This document shows, in pieces, positions 9,912 through 19,546 of a DNA stretch of 64,000 nt. Source of the stretch: an uncultured Clostridia bacterium. Lineage in GTDB: Bacteria; Bacillota; Clostridia; Christensenellales; CAG-138. The number at the start of each line of letters is the position of its first letter. Within the stretch, counting starts at the first letter, position 1. The notes beneath the pieces were generated by a model, which was not told where the DNA came from, did no database searches, and saw only the letters and a list, made by a program, of their open reading frames with translations. The stretch is taken from NCBI GenBank assembly GCA_946411635.1, contig CAMKES010000001.1:277696-341695 (forward strand), in the 5' to 3' direction. The translations under genes and the position numbers were made by a program.

Positions 9912-11117
9912 ATGGGGAGAGGACGATCAAAAGCAGAAGGATCGATGTTCACCGTCGATACGGTGCACGTCGGGATCCTGGACGGCGCGCGCGCGATCGG
10001 CGTGCTTGCCGTCCTGTGGTTTCATTTTTGGCAGCAGACATGGCTGATGCCGGTGTATCAGACGCCGTTTCTGACCTGGATGGGTGTAAGCCGGATCAAT
10101 CCGGACGCGTTCCGCCGCTGCGGATACCTGTTTGTCGACCTGATGCTCCTGATCTCTGCGTTCGTTCTGTATTTGCCGTACGCCAGGAGCGTTTTCTGCG
10201 GAACGAAGGTCGACCCGGTCGGAACGTTCTTTAAAAAACGATTTGCGCGGATCGTTCCGAGCTATCTTCTTTCTGTTATCGTGATGTTTGTCGCCGCGAT
10301 CCTTGCGGGGAAATACGACGGCCGCGCAGGCTTTGCCGTAAAGGATCTGCTCACGCATCTGACCTTTACGCAGATGGCGTTCAACGACACGTATCTGTTC
10401 ACGTGCATCAACGGCGTGCTTTGGACCGTCTGCATCGAGGTCTGTTTTTACCTGATCTTTCCCTGGATCGCGAAAGCGTTTCGAGCGAGACCGTTTCTGA
10501 TGTATGCGGCAATGATGCTGACCGGTCTTGCATTCACGTTTGAGATCGCAATGAAGGTTGCGGAGCCGCGTGTCATGGTCAACCGGTTTCTGACGTTTCT
10601 GCCCGTATTCGCAAACGGGATGATGGCGGCGCATCTGTACGTCTGGTATGCCGCGCGCGTTCGCAGAAAGGCGATCCCGTCGATCGTCGGAACGGCCGCG
10701 TTCCTTGCGGCAACGTGGCTGATCCTGTTCCTGATCAGGCGCTGTGCGCTTTCCGGGAAATCTCAGCAGATGTGGCAGATGCAGTATCGCGTCGTGCTGT
10801 TGCTCGTCTTTTCGGTATGGCTTCTCGGGATGGCGATCTCGGCAAAGCCGATTCGGAAATTGTTTGACAACAGAATACTTGCGGCAATCGCCGCAGTGTC
10901 GTATAATCTGTATATATGGCACCATTGGGTGATCGTGCATCTAAGGGAAAGCTTCGGTGCAAAGAACGGCGGCGACATCGAAAAGATGGGCGGGGAAACG
11001 CAATGGACGCTGACTCTGCTCGGCCTGATCACGGCATTTCTGATCGCAGCGCTCGCTACATATCTGGTCGAACGACCCGTCGCAAGACGGATCCTGAAAA
11101 TAAAAAAGGAGGATTAG
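9912..11117 (+). CDS. acyltransferase 3 (OafA/YrhL-like) membrane protein
   Basis: LDGARAIGVLAVLWFHFW N-terminal motif, RFARIVPSYLLSV, about ten TM segments. Confidence 0.88.
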   Translation: MGRGRSKAEGSMFTVDTVHVGILDGARAIGVLAVLWFHFWQQTWLMPVYQTPFLTWMGVSRINPDAFRRCGYLFVDLMLLISAFVLYLPYARSVFCGTKVDPVGTFFKKRFARIVPSYLLSVIVMFVAAILAGKYDGRAGFAVKDLLTHLTFTQMAFNDTYLFTCINGVLWTVCIEVCFYLIFPWIAKAFRARPFLMYAAMMLTGLAFTFEIAMKVAEPRVMVNRFLTFLPVFANGMMAAHLYVWYAARVRRKAIPSIVGTAAFLAATWLILFLIRRCALSGKSQQMWQMQYRVVLLLVFSVWLLGMAISAKPIRKLFDNRILAAIAAVSYNLYIWHHWVIVHLRESFGAKNGGDIEKMGGETQWTLTLLGLITAFLIAALATYLVERPVARRILKIKKED

Positions 11118-11118
11118 C

Positions 11119-11367
11119 ATGCATATCACAGCGAAAGTCAACAATGTTTGTTCCACGAAGGTCGATTTCGATCTGATCGACGGAAAGGTGTACAACGTCG
11201 CGTTCACCGGCGGCTGCAACGGAAATCTGAAAGCGATCGGAAAGCTTGTTGAGGGCATGGAACGCGAGAAGCTCGTTTCGATCCTGAAAGGAAACACCTG
11301 CGGACCGAGCAGCACGTCCTGTGCGGATCAGCTCGCCCGTGCCGTTGAGCAGGCGGAGGAAGCATAA
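11119..11367 (+). CDS. TSCPD domain protein
   Basis: GGCNGNLKAIGKLVEGM and GNTCGPSSTSCADQLARAV. Confidence 0.85.
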   Translation: MHITAKVNNVCSTKVDFDLIDGKVYNVAFTGGCNGNLKAIGKLVEGMEREKLVSILKGNTCGPSSTSCADQLARAVEQAEEA

Positions 11368-12254
11368 TGCTTTATCTCGGATACGATATCGGCGGGACAA
11401 ATATCGCTGCGGGGATTCTCGACGAAGAAGATCGCCTGATCGTCAAGGATTCTCTGCCGTTCCCGCGCGGAAAAGGCACGGACGCCGTCATTGCGGTCTG
11501 CAGAACGCTATTTGATACGCTGATGGATGCGGCCGGAATAAAGGAAAACGAGATCGGAGGCGTCGGCGCAGCCGTACCCGGAAGCGTGGATCCGGAGTCG
11601 GGCGTTGTGATCGACGCGCACAATCTCGGCTTCCATCATACGCCTTTGCGTTCGCTTCTCGGTTCCGCGCTGGATAAGCCTGTCGCGCTTGTAAATGATG
11701 CGGACGCGGCAACGCTTGCAGAGCATCGAACGGGCGCGCTGCACGGAACGAAGACGTCGATCATGATCACGATCGGCACCGGTATCGGCGGCGGTCTGAT
11801 CCTGAACGGAACGCTGTTCCGCGGCGGACGCGGAAACGGAACGGAGCCGGGGCATATGGTTCTCGTGAACGGAGGACGGAAATGCACCTGCGGCATTTCC
11901 GGATGCGCAGAGACGTATTGTTCCGCAACACGCTTGCGGACAGACGGCGAGCAGATCGGACTCGGCGATGCGAAATCCGTGATCGATGCGGCGAAAAACG
12001 GCGCGGCTGATGCATCGGATCTGTTTGCACGGTACGTGGACGATCTCGGAAGCTATCTTGCTTCGCTGATCAATCTTCTCGATCCGGAACGGATCGCGAT
12101 CGGCGGCGGCGTTTGCGGCGCAGGCAGTTTTCTCTTGGACCCGCTGCGTGAAAATGTGCGAAAGAAATGCTTTTTCGAGACCTGTCCGGAGATCGTCAGA
12201 GCGACCGCCGGAAACGACGCCGGGATCATCGGCGCCTGCCTGATTGCAAAATAA
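11367..12254 (+). CDS. ROK family sugar kinase (glucokinase-like)
   Basis: GYDIGGTNIAAGI, VNDADAATLAEH, GTGIGGGLI, zinc motif CTCGISGCAETYCS. Confidence 0.92.
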   Translation: MLYLGYDIGGTNIAAGILDEEDRLIVKDSLPFPRGKGTDAVIAVCRTLFDTLMDAAGIKENEIGGVGAAVPGSVDPESGVVIDAHNLGFHHTPLRSLLGSALDKPVALVNDADAATLAEHRTGALHGTKTSIMITIGTGIGGGLILNGTLFRGGRGNGTEPGHMVLVNGGRKCTCGISGCAETYCSATRLRTDGEQIGLGDAKSVIDAAKNGAADASDLFARYVDDLGSYLASLINLLDPERIAIGGGVCGAGSFLLDPLRENVRKKCFFETCPEIVRATAGNDAGIIGACLIAK

Positions 12255-12260
12255 GGCAAC

Positions 12261-12292
12261 AAAAAAGGCCGGTCTTCCGGCCTTCTTTTTTT
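12261..12292. terminator. bidirectional terminator
   Basis: AAGGCCGG TCTT CCGGCCTT with flanking A and T tracts between convergent genes. Confidence 0.88.
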
Positions 12293-13016
12293 ATACGGTA
12301 TATCCGCCGTCACAGCACAGTACCTGTCCGGTGACAAACGCGGCGTTCGCAAGATAGAATACCGCGTCCGCAACATCCTGCGGCGTTCCGAGCCGTCCGA
12401 GCGGCGTATCAAGACGGAACGCTTCTGTGTCCGCATCGGAAAGATGTGCGTTCATAGCGGTCGGGATCAAACCCGGCGCAACGCAGTTGACGGTAACGCC
12501 GCTCGGTGCAAGCTCTCTTGCAAGAGACTTTGTAAAACCGATGATCGCGGCCTTCGACGCGGAATACACGACTTCGCACGATCCGCCGGATACGCCCCAG
12601 ATGGATGACAGATTCACAACGGAACCGGCGTTGTCCCGCAGATCATCGTACAGCTCGCGCGTGAGCCGCATCGTGCCGCGCACGTTCAGGTCAAATACGC
12701 GGTCGTACGCTTCGTCTGTTGTGTCGCAGAAGGGCGCTTGCGGAAGCGCAACGCCGGCACAGTTGACCAAAATGGATACCGTTCCGAGTCTGCGATGCGT
12801 CTCGGCGATCATGCGCGTCACGTCGTCCGCATCGGTAAGATCGCAGCGCACGCAAAGATATGCCGCGTCCTTCGGGAACGAAGCGGCGAGCCGATCGATC
12901 GACGCTTTGTTCCGGCAGTACTGCAGTACGACGGGATATCCCTCGGAAATGAACTTCAACGCAACGGCGGAACCGATCCCGCCGGAGGCGCCTGTGATCA
13001 GAACGATGTTTTTCAT
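12291..13016 (-). CDS. short-chain dehydrogenase/reductase (FabG-like)
   Basis: TGASGGIGSAVA, NCAGVA, YSASKAA, C-terminal VTGQVLCCDGGYTV. Confidence 0.93.
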   Translation of the reverse strand: MKNIVLITGASGGIGSAVALKFISEGYPVVLQYCRNKASIDRLAASFPKDAAYLCVRCDLTDADDVTRMIAETHRRLGTVSILVNCAGVALPQAPFCDTTDEAYDRVFDLNVRGTMRLTRELYDDLRDNAGSVVNLSSIWGVSGGSCEVVYSASKAAIIGFTKSLARELAPSGVTVNCVAPGLIPTAMNAHLSDADTEAFRLDTPLGRLGTPQDVADAVFYLANAAFVTGQVLCCDGGYTV

Positions 13017-13507
13017 GGCTCACCCGTAAACGAAACCGTTTTTATCATACCGTCAAACGGTTCGACGTATCCGTCGCCGTCGCGGTTCAGAAGCGTAAAC
13101 ACGTAGGTCTTATCGGCGTTGACAACGTAAAGGATCAGTTCGTGTTCGCCCTGATCGATCCGGACGCTGCATGCGACGCGCTTTGCGGCGTATCCGCCGA
13201 CGCTGCAGTCCGTAATCTCAAGCACCGTGATCGATTCGTAACCGGTCAGGGAAGAAAGCGCCTCGCTGTATTCCGACTGCGTAAAGGTGTCGAAATACCA
13301 GTTCAGCTCCGTCGTATAGATCGTGATCGAACTGGAACGAAGCGGATCGCCGTACGGTGCAAAGCAAACGATGCCCGCCTGCTCGACGTGTTCAAACGGT
13401 TCCGGAACGGAAAAGGAGTACGATCTGCCTTGATAGCGGCCCTGTTCCGCGGAGGCGCAGCCGATCAGAAGAAGGAGGCAGAGAAGAAGCGCAAATGCCT
13501 TTCTCAT
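13013..13507 (-). CDS. hypothetical secreted lipoprotein
   Basis: Signal peptide with lipobox LLLLIGCASA; 4-bp overlap with the next gene. Confidence 0.75.
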   Translation of the reverse strand: MRKAFALLLCLLLLIGCASAEQGRYQGRSYSFSVPEPFEHVEQAGIVCFAPYGDPLRSSSITIYTTELNWYFDTFTQSEYSEALSSLTGYESITVLEITDCSVGGYAAKRVACSVRIDQGEHELILYVVNADKTYVFTLLNRDGDGYVEPFDGMIKTVSFTGEP

Positions 13508-13983
13508 TCCGGTTCCTCCGTAACGCCGAGGATCTCACCGACGTACATTGTGTGCGTATCTCCGTCGGCATAGTAGCGATCGACAAGCGTTTTGTCTTCG
13601 ATACGGTCTTCGTTCAGATCCTGACGGAACAGGATGCGGCATTCGATATGATATCTGCATCCGGCGAACCCGTCCTGCCCGCCGAAACGGTTCGCAAAGA
13701 GCCCGGCCGAGAGCGCGCGCATCTTATCGACGTCGCGTCCGGAGCGCGTTCCGCAGAACGCAAGCGCTTCGGACATCGTACCGTACTCCGGGACGCTGAC
13801 CGTAAACGTGCCGGCGTCGGCAAGGAGCAGATGCGTGTATCGGCTTTCGCGAACGTAAACGGTAAACGTCTTTTTCCCCCAGATGATTCCGAACTGCGCC
13901 CATCCGATCGTCATCGGATTCCCTTTGACCATCAGAAACGCGCCTTTCGGAAGCTGCTTTATCGTTTCGTGCATCCAGTCCAT
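13504..13983 (-). CDS. flavin reductase-like domain protein
   Basis: MTIGWAQFGIIWGKKTFTVYVRESRYTHLLL and FTVSVPEYG. Confidence 0.75.
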   Translation of the reverse strand: MDWMHETIKQLPKGAFLMVKGNPMTIGWAQFGIIWGKKTFTVYVRESRYTHLLLADAGTFTVSVPEYGTMSEALAFCGTRSGRDVDKMRALSAGLFANRFGGQDGFAGCRYHIECRILFRQDLNEDRIEDKTLVDRYYADGDTHTMYVGEILGVTEEPE

Positions 13984-14046
13984 ATTTCGACCTCCGGATA
14001 TGATTTCATATTATAACGGATACGGCCGGAAAAAACCAGTGGCAAA

Positions 14047-14077
14047 TAAAAAAAGAAGCCGCGGGGCTTCTCTTTTT
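14047..14077 (-). terminator. intrinsic terminator (minus strand)
   Basis: GAAGCC GCGG GGCTTC; on the minus strand followed by TTTTTTTATTT. Confidence 0.75.
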
Positions 14078-14082
14078 CGTCT

Positions 14083-14298
14083 TCAGACGTCGTCGTGCAT
14101 GAATTCCGTTCTTCGAACGTTGCGTTGGAACAGCATCACGATTCCCCAGATTCCGCCGAGTCCGACAAGAATATAGAGGATCGTTGTGATCACGGAGCCG
14201 ACGCCGAAGATCCAGGTGACAAGATTGAAATTGAATAAACCGACAAGAAGCCAGTTCAGCGCGCCGACGATCATCAGAATCAAGGCAACGATATTCAT
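14083..14298 (-). CDS. DUF378 family small membrane protein
   Basis: IVALILMIVGALNWLLVGLFNFNLVTWIFG. Confidence 0.85.
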   Translation of the reverse strand: MNIVALILMIVGALNWLLVGLFNFNLVTWIFGVGSVITTILYILVGLGGIWGIVMLFQRNVRRTEFMHDDV

Positions 14299-14319
14299 GA
14301 AATCACTCCTTTCACGCCG

Positions 14320-14619
14320 TTAGTATGAACGGTGTGAGGCGTGATTATTCTCCTTTTTTTCGGGAAAAATCTCAATTTCAAAACGATCGAAGGAAACCGG
14401 TTCCATAAAATCGCTTTGACGGAACTGCGTATGGGAAAACTGCTCAAGTTCCCGAACGTGCTTGGAAAGTACGACGGGACGCGCAAGATCAAGCGCCTGG
14501 CAAAGCTCGTGGAGAACCGGCATCCAGCCCTCCAAATCGAAGGGTCGTGCGAGAGCGAACTCCCGCACGACTTCCGATTCGATCTTTTGATGATTCAGTG
14601 TTTTCGCCCAGATGCGCAT
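14320..14619 (-). CDS. hypothetical protein
   Basis: ORF whose ATG overlaps the stop of the upstream ORF (TAATG). Confidence 0.5.
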   Translation of the reverse strand: MRIWAKTLNHQKIESEVVREFALARPFDLEGWMPVLHELCQALDLARPVVLSKHVRELEQFSHTQFRQSDFMEPVSFDRFEIEIFPEKKENNHASHRSY

Positions 14620-16520
14620 TATTTATTCTTGGCGAACCAGCCGTAGAATTCGGCGCAGCCGGTGTCTTCATACGTTCCGATGAAGTTGCAGTATACGTTG
14701 TAGGCAGAACCGACGTTATGCTGCCAGACGGAACTCAAGGCGTGTACGTAAACCGTCTCGCCGGTCTTTGCGATAGTCATCTTGACGATGGTATCATTGC
14801 CGACCGTGTTGTTTTCCACAACGGTCGCCGTGATGCGGATGCCGTAATCGCTCGTTGCGTACTGCGTCGGATTTGCAAGCAGCTCTGCGATGGAGATCGC
14901 ATTATCGCCCTTTTCCTTGACCTCGCGATACGTCTTGCTCTTCAGATAATGCTTGACGAATTCGTTCTTGTCGGAGAGACCTCTCATTACGGTGAACTTG
15001 GTCGATCCGGGTTCCGCGCCTTCCTTGACAGCTTCCAGAGTGATGGAGGAGGTGCCGTAGAACGACGGATCCATCGTGATCTGGAAGGTGAAATTGCCTT
15101 CGCCGTCGACCGTTACGGAACCGCAAAGTACGTTCGTCGTATTGTCGCTCGTCGCGGTCAGCGTCGCGCCGGGCAGCGTTTTGCCCGTAACGAACAGCTT
15201 GCCGGACTTGTCGGCGCGCATCAGAGAGATATCGGAATTCACTTCAAGCGTCATGGGCTCGGGAACGAACTTATACGCATGGATCGTGATTTCCTTCGTA
15301 TCGGATACGCAGTTCGGCTTCGAAGCGACCAGCGTGACCGTCTCTTCGGTATCTTCGGTCGCGTCGGGGCTCATGGTGTAATCGTACATGAACACGCCGC
15401 CGGTGTATACGGTCGTCGCAACGCCGTTGACCGTGAGCTGGGCAGTCTCTTCGTCGATCGTGCCCTGAATGGTCACGGTGTTGGATTCGGGAGCCATAAT
15501 GGTTCCGTTCTCATCGGGTACCGGAGACTGAACCGTAATGTTCAGTTTCGGGAACGAACGCGTGAAGGAAGGACAATTGACTTTGTACTCCGACCCGTCC
15601 GCAGTCCGGATCTTGATATCCGGCGTGAAGGTCTGCGTCGACTCCTCCAAAGGCGTGTTCGGATAGAACACCTCAACGGGAATCTTGACTTTCCGCGCGA
15701 CCGCTTTGTCATCCGTGTTGGTCCAGGTGTAGTCGGCCTGATTCGGGAAAGCGATCGAAACGGTTCCGTTCGAAGGAATCATAACGGTGATGTGCACGCG
15801 TTCGACTCCGTCGTCATCGACGGTTTCAAGCAGCTCTGCGTTCGTATCATCGAGCGTAGCAGGCGCCGCCGTCGTCACGGGATCGTCATGACCGGTGTTC
15901 TCGGGATCAGCGGGCTGAGAAGCGACGGGACCGTTCGCATCGTCGGCCTTGTTGCACTTGAACTGGTCCTTCAGCAGGTACCAACCGACCGCTACGAGCG
16001 CACCGATGATCACGACGATGATCGCGATCAGCAGAACGGTAAACAGCGTGCTCTGCTGCTTTTTGCCCTGCTTGCGTTTCGGGGGCGTCGGTTCGTATTC
16101 AAAGGAATCCTCATCTTCGAGCGCTTCTTCGTCGTTATAGAAGCTCTCTTCGACTTCCTCTTCGGCTTCCTCGGGCTCGTCGGGAAGTTCTTCCTCAACG
16201 GCAGCAGCCTTTTTGACAACGTCCTCGGGGATCGTCTGTTCGACCTCCTCGACGGCGTCCGCCGCTTCGTCGGCGACTTCCTCGACGGTCTCTTCGATCG
16301 GTTCGACGACTTCTTCCGCTGCTTCGGAAACGGCCTCTTCCGCTTCCTTGTGCTGTTCGGGCACGATCCATGACGGACGGCTGAACCGCTTGGTCGGCTG
16401 AATATCCTCTTCGGGAGCGGCAGGCGTTTCAACCTCCGGCTCGCCCTTCAGATTGGCAGCACAGACTTTGCAGTACGTCGCATGGTCGGGATTGTATGCT
16501 CCGCACTCCTTACAGATCAT
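14619..16520 (-). CDS. zinc-ribbon membrane protein with acidic linker and extracytoplasmic repeat region
   Basis: N-terminal MICKECGAYNPDHATYCKVC, Glu/Ala-rich segment, one TM helix, long C-terminal domain with Ig/Big-like stretches. Confidence 0.82.
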   Translation of the reverse strand: MICKECGAYNPDHATYCKVCAANLKGEPEVETPAAPEEDIQPTKRFSRPSWIVPEQHKEAEEAVSEAAEEVVEPIEETVEEVADEAADAVEEVEQTIPEDVVKKAAAVEEELPDEPEEAEEEVEESFYNDEEALEDEDSFEYEPTPPKRKQGKKQQSTLFTVLLIAIIVVIIGALVAVGWYLLKDQFKCNKADDANGPVASQPADPENTGHDDPVTTAAPATLDDTNAELLETVDDDGVERVHITVMIPSNGTVSIAFPNQADYTWTNTDDKAVARKVKIPVEVFYPNTPLEESTQTFTPDIKIRTADGSEYKVNCPSFTRSFPKLNITVQSPVPDENGTIMAPESNTVTIQGTIDEETAQLTVNGVATTVYTGGVFMYDYTMSPDATEDTEETVTLVASKPNCVSDTKEITIHAYKFVPEPMTLEVNSDISLMRADKSGKLFVTGKTLPGATLTATSDNTTNVLCGSVTVDGEGNFTFQITMDPSFYGTSSITLEAVKEGAEPGSTKFTVMRGLSDKNEFVKHYLKSKTYREVKEKGDNAISIAELLANPTQYATSDYGIRITATVVENNTVGNDTIVKMTIAKTGETVYVHALSSVWQHNVGSAYNVYCNFIGTYEDTGCAEFYGWFAKNK

Positions 16521-16697
16521 ATATATACCTCCTGATAATCGGATTTTTCTGGATACATTATATCATAAAATTTCACATAGAAGTGACTAATATGTAAACA
16601 ATTTTAGTTTTCTTGTTTTTTTCACTGTCTTGTGATATAAAATGGTTTCGGATTTGATCCGTTCCGAATAGTATGATAGAAAAGAAACACGGATGGT

Positions 16698-17849
16698 ATG
16701 ACGATGATCTACTTTGACAACAGTGCCACGACGCAAACGTTCCCGGAAGCCGCAGACCGCGCGCGCGATGCGATGACATGCGGGTTTTACAATCCTTCGG
16801 CCGCATACGGCGCCGCATTTTCCGTCGAAAAGCAGGTCGAGGAAGCAAGGGCTTTTGCGGCATCTCTGATCGAGGCACGTCCGGAAGAGATCATTTATAC
16901 CTCCGGCGGGACCGAATCGAACAATATGGCCGTGTACGGATCGCTTCGTCCGATGCGCGGAATGAAGCGTATCATAACGACGGAAACGGAACACCCGTCC
17001 GTTTTCGAAACGGTGAACGCTGCCGCAAAGACGTTCGGACTTGAAATCGCGTACGCGCCGCTCAGACCGGACGGTACGGTCGACGTCGACCGCCTTCCGG
17101 AGGTCCTTACGCCCGAAACCGGATTTGTCAGCGTGATGCACGTGAACAACGAACTCGGAAGCGTCAACGATCTCGGCGCGATCGCAAGGAAGGTCCGCGC
17201 GCTTTCGCCCCATGCCGTATTCCATTCGGACGGCGTACAGGCGTTCATGAAGCTTCGTCCGGGCGCGCTGCCGGTCGATCTGTATTCCGTCTCCGCGCAC
17301 AAGCTGCATGCGCCGAAGGGCGTCGGTTTCCTGTATGCATCCGGATCCGTTCGCTTCGCAGGCGGGCAGACCGGCGGCGGTCAGGAACGGAATCTGCGCA
17401 GCGGCACGACCAACGTTCCGGCGATCCTCGGCTTCGACACGTCGCTCAGGATTTATCGCTCGAATCTTGCGGAATGGCACGCGCGCATGCGGCGCGTCAA
17501 GGAACGGCTTTACCGCGATCTGATCCAGATTCCCGACGTCATTCTGAACGGTCCTTCGATTGAACAGGGGGCTCCGCATATCCTGAACGTTTCGTTCTTG
17601 GGCGTTCGCGGAGAGGTTCTGCTGCACGCGCTGGAACGGTACGGGATCCTTGTTTCGACCGGTTCGGCATGCGCAGCGAAAAAGCAGGGCAAGAATCGTG
17701 TTCTGAATGCGATCGGCATTTCCGGCGCAAGGCAGGACGGCGCGATCCGGTTCAGCTTCTGCCCGTTCAATACCGAAGCGGAAGCGGATGCCGCTGCCGA
17801 AGCGATCTCGGAACAGGTCCGCGTTTTAAGAAGATATAAAAGGAGATAA
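16698..17849 (+). CDS. cysteine desulfurase (NifS/IscS family)
   Basis: MIYFDNSATTQTFPEA, SGGTESNNMA, HSDGVQAFMK, SAHKLHAPKGVGF, STGSACAAKKQ. Confidence 0.95.
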   Translation: MTMIYFDNSATTQTFPEAADRARDAMTCGFYNPSAAYGAAFSVEKQVEEARAFAASLIEARPEEIIYTSGGTESNNMAVYGSLRPMRGMKRIITTETEHPSVFETVNAAAKTFGLEIAYAPLRPDGTVDVDRLPEVLTPETGFVSVMHVNNELGSVNDLGAIARKVRALSPHAVFHSDGVQAFMKLRPGALPVDLYSVSAHKLHAPKGVGFLYASGSVRFAGGQTGGGQERNLRSGTTNVPAILGFDTSLRIYRSNLAEWHARMRRVKERLYRDLIQIPDVILNGPSIEQGAPHILNVSFLGVRGEVLLHALERYGILVSTGSACAAKKQGKNRVLNAIGISGARQDGAIRFSFCPFNTEAEADAAAEAISEQVRVLRRYKRR

Positions 17850-17850
17850 T

Positions 17851-19026
17851 ATGAACAGAGTTTTGCTCGTGCGATACGCCGAGATCCATCTGAAGGGACT
17901 CAACCGTCCGTTTTTTGAACGGCTGCTCGTCGACCGCATCAAAAAGGCGCTTGAACCGATCCGTCCGAACGTGGAACGCGAACAGGGTCGCGTCTTTATC
18001 TACGACGTGCCGGAGGATTCGCTTTCCGTTTGCGTAGATCGCCTTTGCCGCGTGTTCGGGATCCATTCCGTAAGCGTCGCGCGGTGTGTGGAGAAAGACT
18101 GGAATGCCATTCACGCCGCCGCCCTTGCGGAAACGGCTTCTTACGCCGCGTCGAAGGAAAAGCTGACGTTCAAGTGCTTCGCGCGCAGAGCGGACAAGCG
18201 GTTTCCCATGACGTCCGACCAGCTTTGCCGCGAACTCGGACACGAGATCCTCGAAACGTATCCGAACCTTTCCGTCGACGTGCATCATCCGGAACTGTCC
18301 GTTACGGTCGAGATCCGTCAGACGCACGCGTTCGTATACAGCGGCGAAGTGCTCGGCGCCGGAGGCATGCCCGTCGGCTCCAACGGGAAGGCAATGCTTT
18401 TGATCTCCGGCGGGATCGACAGTCCCGTCGCCGGATACATGATCGCAAAACGGGGCGTACAGCTTGACGCCGTGCATTTTTACAGTTATCCTTATACAAG
18501 CGAACGCGCGCGGGACAAGGTGATCGAGCTGACGAAGCTCGTTTCCCGCTACGCCGGCATGATTCATCTGTATCTGGTTCCGTTTACGGATATTCAGATG
18601 ACGATCTACGACAAGTGCCCCTCGACCGAAACGACGGTCCTGATGCGCCGTCTTATGATGAAGATCGCGGAACGGATCGCAAAGGATACCGGCTCGCAGG
18701 CGCTGATCACCGGGGAATCGATCGGGCAGGTTGCCAGTCAGACGATCGAATCGCTCTGCGTCACGGACGACGCGGTTTCCATGCCCGTTTTTCGCCCTTT
18801 GATCGGCTTCGATAAGGAAGAGATCGTGGAAAAAGCGCAGAAGATCGGAACGTTTGAAACGTCGATCCTGCCGTATGAGGATTGCTGCACCGTGTTCGTG
18901 CCGAAGCATCCGGTTACAAAACCGAAAGTGGACAAGCTTCGGGAAAGCGAAGCGCTCGTCGATTTCGAACCGCTGATCTGCAAAGCGATCGAACAGACGG
19001 AAAGAATGGACGTTCAATCCGTATGA
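17851..19026 (+). CDS. thiI: tRNA 4-thiouridine sulfurtransferase
   Basis: THUMP-like N terminus, PP-loop LLISGGIDSPVAGYM, PYEDCCTVFVPKHPVTKP. Confidence 0.95.
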   Translation: MNRVLLVRYAEIHLKGLNRPFFERLLVDRIKKALEPIRPNVEREQGRVFIYDVPEDSLSVCVDRLCRVFGIHSVSVARCVEKDWNAIHAAALAETASYAASKEKLTFKCFARRADKRFPMTSDQLCRELGHEILETYPNLSVDVHHPELSVTVEIRQTHAFVYSGEVLGAGGMPVGSNGKAMLLISGGIDSPVAGYMIAKRGVQLDAVHFYSYPYTSERARDKVIELTKLVSRYAGMIHLYLVPFTDIQMTIYDKCPSTETTVLMRRLMMKIAERIAKDTGSQALITGESIGQVASQTIESLCVTDDAVSMPVFRPLIGFDKEEIVEKAQKIGTFETSILPYEDCCTVFVPKHPVTKPKVDKLRESEALVDFEPLICKAIEQTERMDVQSV

Positions 19027-19054
19027 TTGAACAGAGAGGAAAGGAGACGAAAAC

Positions 19055-19279
19055 ATGAAACTGGTATTTCGCATTATCGGCATCGTTGTCGTCGTGATCG
19101 TACTGCTCGCGGCGCTGTTGTATTTTCTGAATGAAAAGGGCGTTCTGAAGGGACCGATCTCGGAATGGATCACGAACGTCAAGCAGGATATCGTCAGCAT
19201 CTTCCATCACACGGAAGATATGGTCAACGATATGGGAGATTCGGATAAGCCGGTCACGGATTCGATCAATATTCCGTGA
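19055..19279 (+). CDS. small single-TM hypothetical protein
   Basis: 74-aa ORF with AGGAAAGGAG upstream and an N-terminal TM segment. Confidence 0.6.
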   Translation: MKLVFRIIGIVVVVIVLLAALLYFLNEKGVLKGPISEWITNVKQDIVSIFHHTEDMVNDMGDSDKPVTDSINIP

Positions 19280-19293
19280 TCGGGATTTTGCCC

Positions 19294-19322
19294 TTGACAA
19301 AGCCGGAACCGGATGCTATGAT
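19294..19322 (+). promoter_or_regulatory. sigma-A-type promoter of tRNA-Pro
   Basis: TTGACA, 17-nt spacer, TATGAT. Confidence 0.8.
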
Positions 19323-19339
19323 ACTTTCGGTTCCGATAT

Positions 19340-19416
19340 CTGGGTGTAGCGCAGTTTGGTAGCGTGCTTGAATGGGGTTCAAGAGGCCGGAAGTTCAAAT
19401 CTTCTCACCCAGACCA
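19340..19416 (+). tRNA. tRNA-Pro (anticodon GGG), CCA encoded
   Basis: CTGGGTG/CACCCAG acceptor, loop ATGGGGT. Confidence 0.92.
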
Positions 19417-19418
19417 TG

Positions 19419-19456
19419 ACCGCTGAGAACGACGGGTTCTCAGCGGTTTTTGTTTT
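19419..19456 (+). terminator. intrinsic terminator
   Basis: ACCGCTGAGAAC / GTTCTCAGCGGT followed by TTTTTGTTTT. Confidence 0.88.
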
Positions 19457-19546
19457 ATGCGCGCTTTTTTGAAAAATCTTTTGAAAACAGTAGATATGGC
19501 GCGACTTCCGTGTTAAAATGATAACAAATCTTATTGGGAGGGTACT

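Noticed and set aside
14547-16373. 608-aa plus-strand ORF
   Set aside because: Antisense shadow of the zinc-ribbon membrane protein, which has a proper start context and domain architecture.
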